Assembly (NCBI GenBank): GCA_029783825.1
Contig: JAREIK010000343.1
Coordinates: 2,890,501-2,954,500 of the forward strand
Reading direction: 5' to 3'
Length of the DNA: 64,000 nucleotides
Origin: Sapria himalayana
Lineage: Eukaryota > Streptophyta > Magnoliopsida > Malpighiales > Rafflesiaceae
Positions within the stretch are counted from its first letter, which is position 1, and each line of letters begins with the position of its first letter. The notes beneath the pieces were generated by a model. It ran no database searches. It worked only from the letters and a program-made list of their open reading frames with translations, and was not told where the DNA came from. The position numbers and the translations under genes were made by a program. This document shows positions 60,338-64,000 of the stretch, in pieces.

Positions 60338-61837
60338 TAGAAGTGTCAAATGGGTGGTGCCATGTTGGCATGACCCATTTTTAAGTTGCTTGGTTGTACC
60401 ACCATGTTGTGCCAAAACATCTCGACACATATTTTTATAAGCATGTGCATGGCTTATAGTAGGGTAAATTCATGTAGGGTCATGTCGGGTTGTGTTGGGT
60501 CATGCCAAAATTAAAATATATTAAAATTTTAATTTTATATTATTTGTGAAGCAAAGTTATAATATTATGTATAATATTATGAAATTATAATTTTATATAA
60601 TACAAAATAAAGATATAAAATCACTTAAATGAAAAATAATAATTTGTGGGCATAATATCAAAATGATAAATAATATAACAATAACAAGAAGTTAATTTAA
60701 TAAGCATAACCAGCTAAAATCAAAAAACAAAAAAAAATTCATATTGTATCAAAATCGAATGAAAAAAAAATTCAAAATAGTATGATTTATCATCATCAAT
60801 TAGTATCTACAGTATGATTCATCATCATCAATTAGTGTCTGTGGTATGATAACGTGGATGTAGATGTAGATCATTATTATCATGTATATATCTATATGTA
60901 TTACTAGTGGTGGCTTCAATATTTTTGATCTCGATAACCAATGAGTCATCATTAGCGAACAACTCTTTCACCATATTTTGAATGCTTAATCATGAATCTT
61001 CTCAATCCTTAATACATACAAGTGTCTCTATGACATCTAGGTATGATCTCGATTTGTTATCTAAAATAGTATTAGCTACAATAGAAATAGCAAATTCCAG
61101 TGATATGCTATAGCAAATTCCAGTGATATGCTTTTATTAACTCAAAATATCTAAATTCTTATAATCATTATGTGAAATGATAGAGTAGTAATTAGTATAT
61201 AAGTACAAAAACAACTCTCTCATATTTAATGGATCATCCCATTATTTTTCCTAGCTAACTAAATAGAAATGTTATCATCTCTGAATATGGTATTCATGCC
61301 AATACTCAGAACCTCACTACAATTATCATACCTAATATCATAATATGTAAACATGTCACTTAATTTTTAATGAATAAAACTTTATTGTTATATAATATAT
61401 AATATATATAACTTAATATATTATCTATCCTTTCCACCTTAACCCTATGATCCATATAGACAACCAAGAAATATAAAATTAGAATGGAGGACTAGTATTT
61501 TAAATATATTATTTCCTTCTCAATAGTCATTGCACTAAATGTGGGGTATCTCTATACTTATTAAAAATGCTACTAATGTTGAATATGCATCTTAGTGTAA
61601 TACAAATAGTGAGAGTATGTAGAGATGAATACATATTTGTCAAGGCATAAAAAATCTTCATAAATTTTATAAATGAAATTCATATATCATAGTTTGAATC
61701 ATCAATAATAAGTTTATCACTCTTATTATTGACATAGTTAGATATCAAGTTTTAGTAGCTAACACATGATTCTAATATAAGATAATATAAGTTGGGGAAA
61801 CAATCTCTATTCTCATGTATAATTATAGGTTAATAAT

Positions 61838-62120
61838 GTGACATGTAAATATTTAACCCTACCATATATGACTCTAATATGAATATATGATACATGACTC
61901 TAATATGACATGTAAATATAACTCTAATATTTAACCCTACCATATATAACTCTAATATGACATGTAATATTTAACCCTAATATGACACATGACTCTAATA
62001 TTTAACCCTACCATATATAATGTGACATGTAAATATAACACATGACTCTAATATGATAACCCTACCATATATGAATATATGATGAAGATTTTTAGGAAAA
62101 ATGATATTCAAAATAAAATA
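61838..62120. repeat. Irregular minisatellite of transposase-derived words
   Basis: TTTAACCCTACCATATAT, GACTCTAATATGA and ACATGTAAATAT recur in shuffled order about 12 times. Confidence 0.8.
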
Positions 62121-62277
62121 TTTAATATATTTTTGATATTATTTTTAATAATGGAGTTACTATTACTATATTTATCAGATCTATTAGAGATAGGATGTAT
62201 GATGAAATTTTTATATTATTTTGAATATCATTTTTCCTAAAAATCCTCATCATATATTCATATATGGTAGGGTTATC
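62055..62277. repeat. 61-bp inverted repeat, one mismatch, about 100-bp spacer
   Basis: Arms 62,055-62,115 and 62,217-62,277 are reverse complements except for one base. The right arm is the transposase segment HDNPTIYEYMMRIFRK of the hAT copy; the left arm is its inverted duplicate. Confidence 0.9.
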
Positions 62278-62761
62278 ATGAGGATTGATGATTTTAGGAA
62301 ATCCTAATTTTTTTTAGGATTTCAAATCTACATAGTGGGTAGTGAGTCATATAAATGATACATCATCATGACTAATCTAGATATCAAACATCATGGATAC
62401 CATTCTACTAAATTTCTTAAATTCATTAATTATTAATTGTTATTCTAATTTATAATATTTTATTATTTCTTTCTATTAATAGACATAAGAATCCTATGAT
62501 ATGTAGACTAGAAGTGGGTCTACATAATACTGACTATCCTAGGATCCTCCAAAATCTAACCTAAAGACCAATTGTTGTAATCAGTTTCCCCATGTCTTTC
62601 CTCTCAAAGACATTATGCTATATAAAATGGATTATTAAAACTGAACTTAATATAACTTTAAAGGCCCCATCACTTTGTTAGGGTTGCCTAGGATCTAATA
62701 TTTCATGTGTTTTGGTACATTATTCTGCATGTATCTTAAGGTGGCCAATATCACATGCACT

Positions 62762-62763
<2 letters not shown>

Positions 62764-62809
<46 letters not shown>
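62764..62809. repeat. (CA)n microsatellite
   Basis: It starts at TTATACACACAC, immediately beside the zinc-finger end of the hAT copy. Further (TA)n/(TATG)n tracts run at 62,968-63,015. Confidence 0.95.
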
Positions 62810-62812
<3 letters not shown>

Positions 62813-62969
62813 TTATTTATCTATTATTTATTTGTAACCTATATAGCATATATATAAAGGTTTATATATATAACCACATATAAATGTATATACACACACA
62901 ATTGTTTATATATAGATACACACAAACACACTATGTGTATATTGGCTTATATATAAGTATGTATATATA

Positions 62970-63013
<44 letters not shown>

Positions 63014-63056
63014 GCATACCATATCAACACAAACACACACACACAAAGATAACATT

Positions 63057-63388
63057 CACTACAAGAAAATACAATTAGAAATGCCCAAATCTATTTGTAA
63101 TTCTATCGCAGTGTTCAAATAGCTACCTCAATAGAAACAGAATCTTTCTATTTTAAAAGTGTTTCTTTCTAAATTTTAGATACAAATAAAGCTCAGTCAA
63201 TTTTAAAATATGCGACAAAATTTTTTCGCCACTAATTTTAGCGATGAAATTTAGATCTCAAATTTCATCGCTAAATTAGTGATAGAATAGAATAGAAATG
63301 TAAGATCCATTTCTAAATTTGAAATCATTTTTGAAATGTCATTTTTCATTTCTATTTTATGTAATATGAATGTCTCATTCGTTGTAGT
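63057..63388. mobile_element. CACTA-like MITE
   Basis: It begins CACTACAAGAAAATACAATT and ends CGTTGTAGT, so the ends pair as CACTACAAG / ACTACAACG. Inside is a perfect 16-bp inverted repeat (TTTAGCGATGAAATTT at 63,237-63,252, with its complement at 63,260-63,275). No coding sequence and no certain 3-bp target duplication were found. Confidence 0.65.
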
Positions 63389-64000
63389 TTCTATATGCTG
63401 TATATAATATATAAATACATACAAAAACCATATAACCTATAATCTATTAAATTCTTGCACATATTATTCATCTAATAATATTCACATGACATCCATCTAA
63501 TACAACAAAATTTTTATTGCAAAAAAGTAATAACGCAATATCATAAATAACTATGAGTCATTATCGAGATGAGTATTATCCTTTGGAGATCTGGATGTAT
63601 CTTATTTGGAGTGGTGGAAAAAAGATAAAGTATCTGCCAACTTGCATATTATTTTCTCTATTTTCAAAATCTTTTATTATATTTTCTCATTTCTTTTTAT
63701 TTTTTTCTCATCTCTTTTTATTCTTTCTTCCTTATTTTTTTTATTTATTCAATTTCCTTTTGTATCTTTTCATTCTTTTGTTTCATCTCTTTTTTTTTTG
63801 TAAAATATCCTAAATTTCCTGCATCTCCTCGTACAACCTCTCTTCAAACAAATTATTGTAATTCTACTGAATACCAAAAATTAAATTTGTTTACATTATT
63901 TTATTTCATTAATTATAATTTACGTATGATACTACAAGTAAAAATTAAGAAATTTATATTAGTATCATTTGACTGCTTGTCCACAAGTAATTTCTCTGAT
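63389..64000. other. AT-rich tail of the window, no gene recognised
   Basis: It contains a T- and C-rich stretch (63,650-63,800) whose overlapping frames are composition effects. Confidence 0.5.

Larger units (their letters stand above)
60338..62760 (-). mobile_element. Decayed hAT copy, minus strand, with its 3' end
   Basis: The end TAGAAGTGTCAAATGGG is at 60,338, directly after the Athila-like LTR. The minus strand gives, from 62,760 down: GHLKIHAE-CTK-HEILDPRQ (zinc-finger tail), IIKYYKLE, EFKKFSRMVSMMFDI, SHDDVSFI-LTTHYVDL and INPHDNPTIYEYMMRIFRKN. These match the 8,682-12,144 transposase (VVSVMSDI, SHDESSYACLTSHYVD, LHDSPVIFEWIMKIFREY). Stops are frequent, including in place of the Trp after MMFDI. 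The second end is not found. Confidence 0.72.

Noticed and set aside
61838..62060. TTTAACCCTA words considered as telomere-like repeats
   Set aside because: The words are spaced irregularly, belong to a longer unit (ACCCTACCATATATGA) and match the hAT transposase sequence, not TTTAGGG arrays.

Overview
This window is nuclear DNA from a flowering plant. Coding sequence is split by GT-AG introns, the DNA is very AT-rich with many (CA)n, (TA)n and (TC)n arrays, and most of the space is decayed plant transposons: hAT, MITEs, Athila-like Ty3/gypsy and a LINE. I could not assign a species.

Two genuine host genes can be assembled, both on the + strand. (1) 5,684-26,557 holds the last nine exons of the plant homologue of BRE/BRCC45 (human BABAM2), a subunit of BRCC36 deubiquitinase complexes. 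Its reading frame is open through all nine exons, with consistent splice phases and a stop at 26,555. One intron, 7,690-26,029, is about 18.3 kb long and holds at least three hAT elements, several MITEs, tandem repeats and tRNA-derived SINE-like pieces. The 5' exons were not found. (2) 48,781-51,876 holds a complete six-exon SWEET sugar transporter of 241 residues. It has a recognisable TATA box, and three of its introns carry long alternating purine-pyrimidine tracts.

Layout: 1-5.6 kb, AT-rich with no gene seen; 5.7-26.6 kb, the BRE gene and its transposon-filled intron; 26.6-30.2 kb, simple repeats and a minus-strand hAT relic; 30.3-31.1 kb, an unassigned gene-like GC-richer island; 32.5-34.8 kb, a 5'-truncated LINE whose RNase H region is still open; 38.6-39.0 kb, a MULE-type MITE; 40.4-46.8 kb, an Athila-like retroelement on the minus strand; 46.8-47.6 kb, hAT end fragments; 48.5-51.9 kb, SWEET; 52.5-55.8 kb, hAT end fragments and a minus-strand hAT relic; 56.6-60.3 kb, a second Athila-like copy, inverted relative to the first and apparently lacking reverse transcriptase; 60.3-62.8 kb, another hAT copy with an internal 61-bp inverted duplication; 63.1-63.4 kb, a CACTA-like MITE.

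One hAT family recurs. It is present as an element with 8-bp target duplications at 8,682-12,144, as three eroded minus-strand copies near 28-30, 53-56 and 60-63 kb, and as orphan GC-rich ends. I found no evidence of a new multi-gene system. The notable points are the giant intron, the structured inverted repeats and the way the transposons have decayed.
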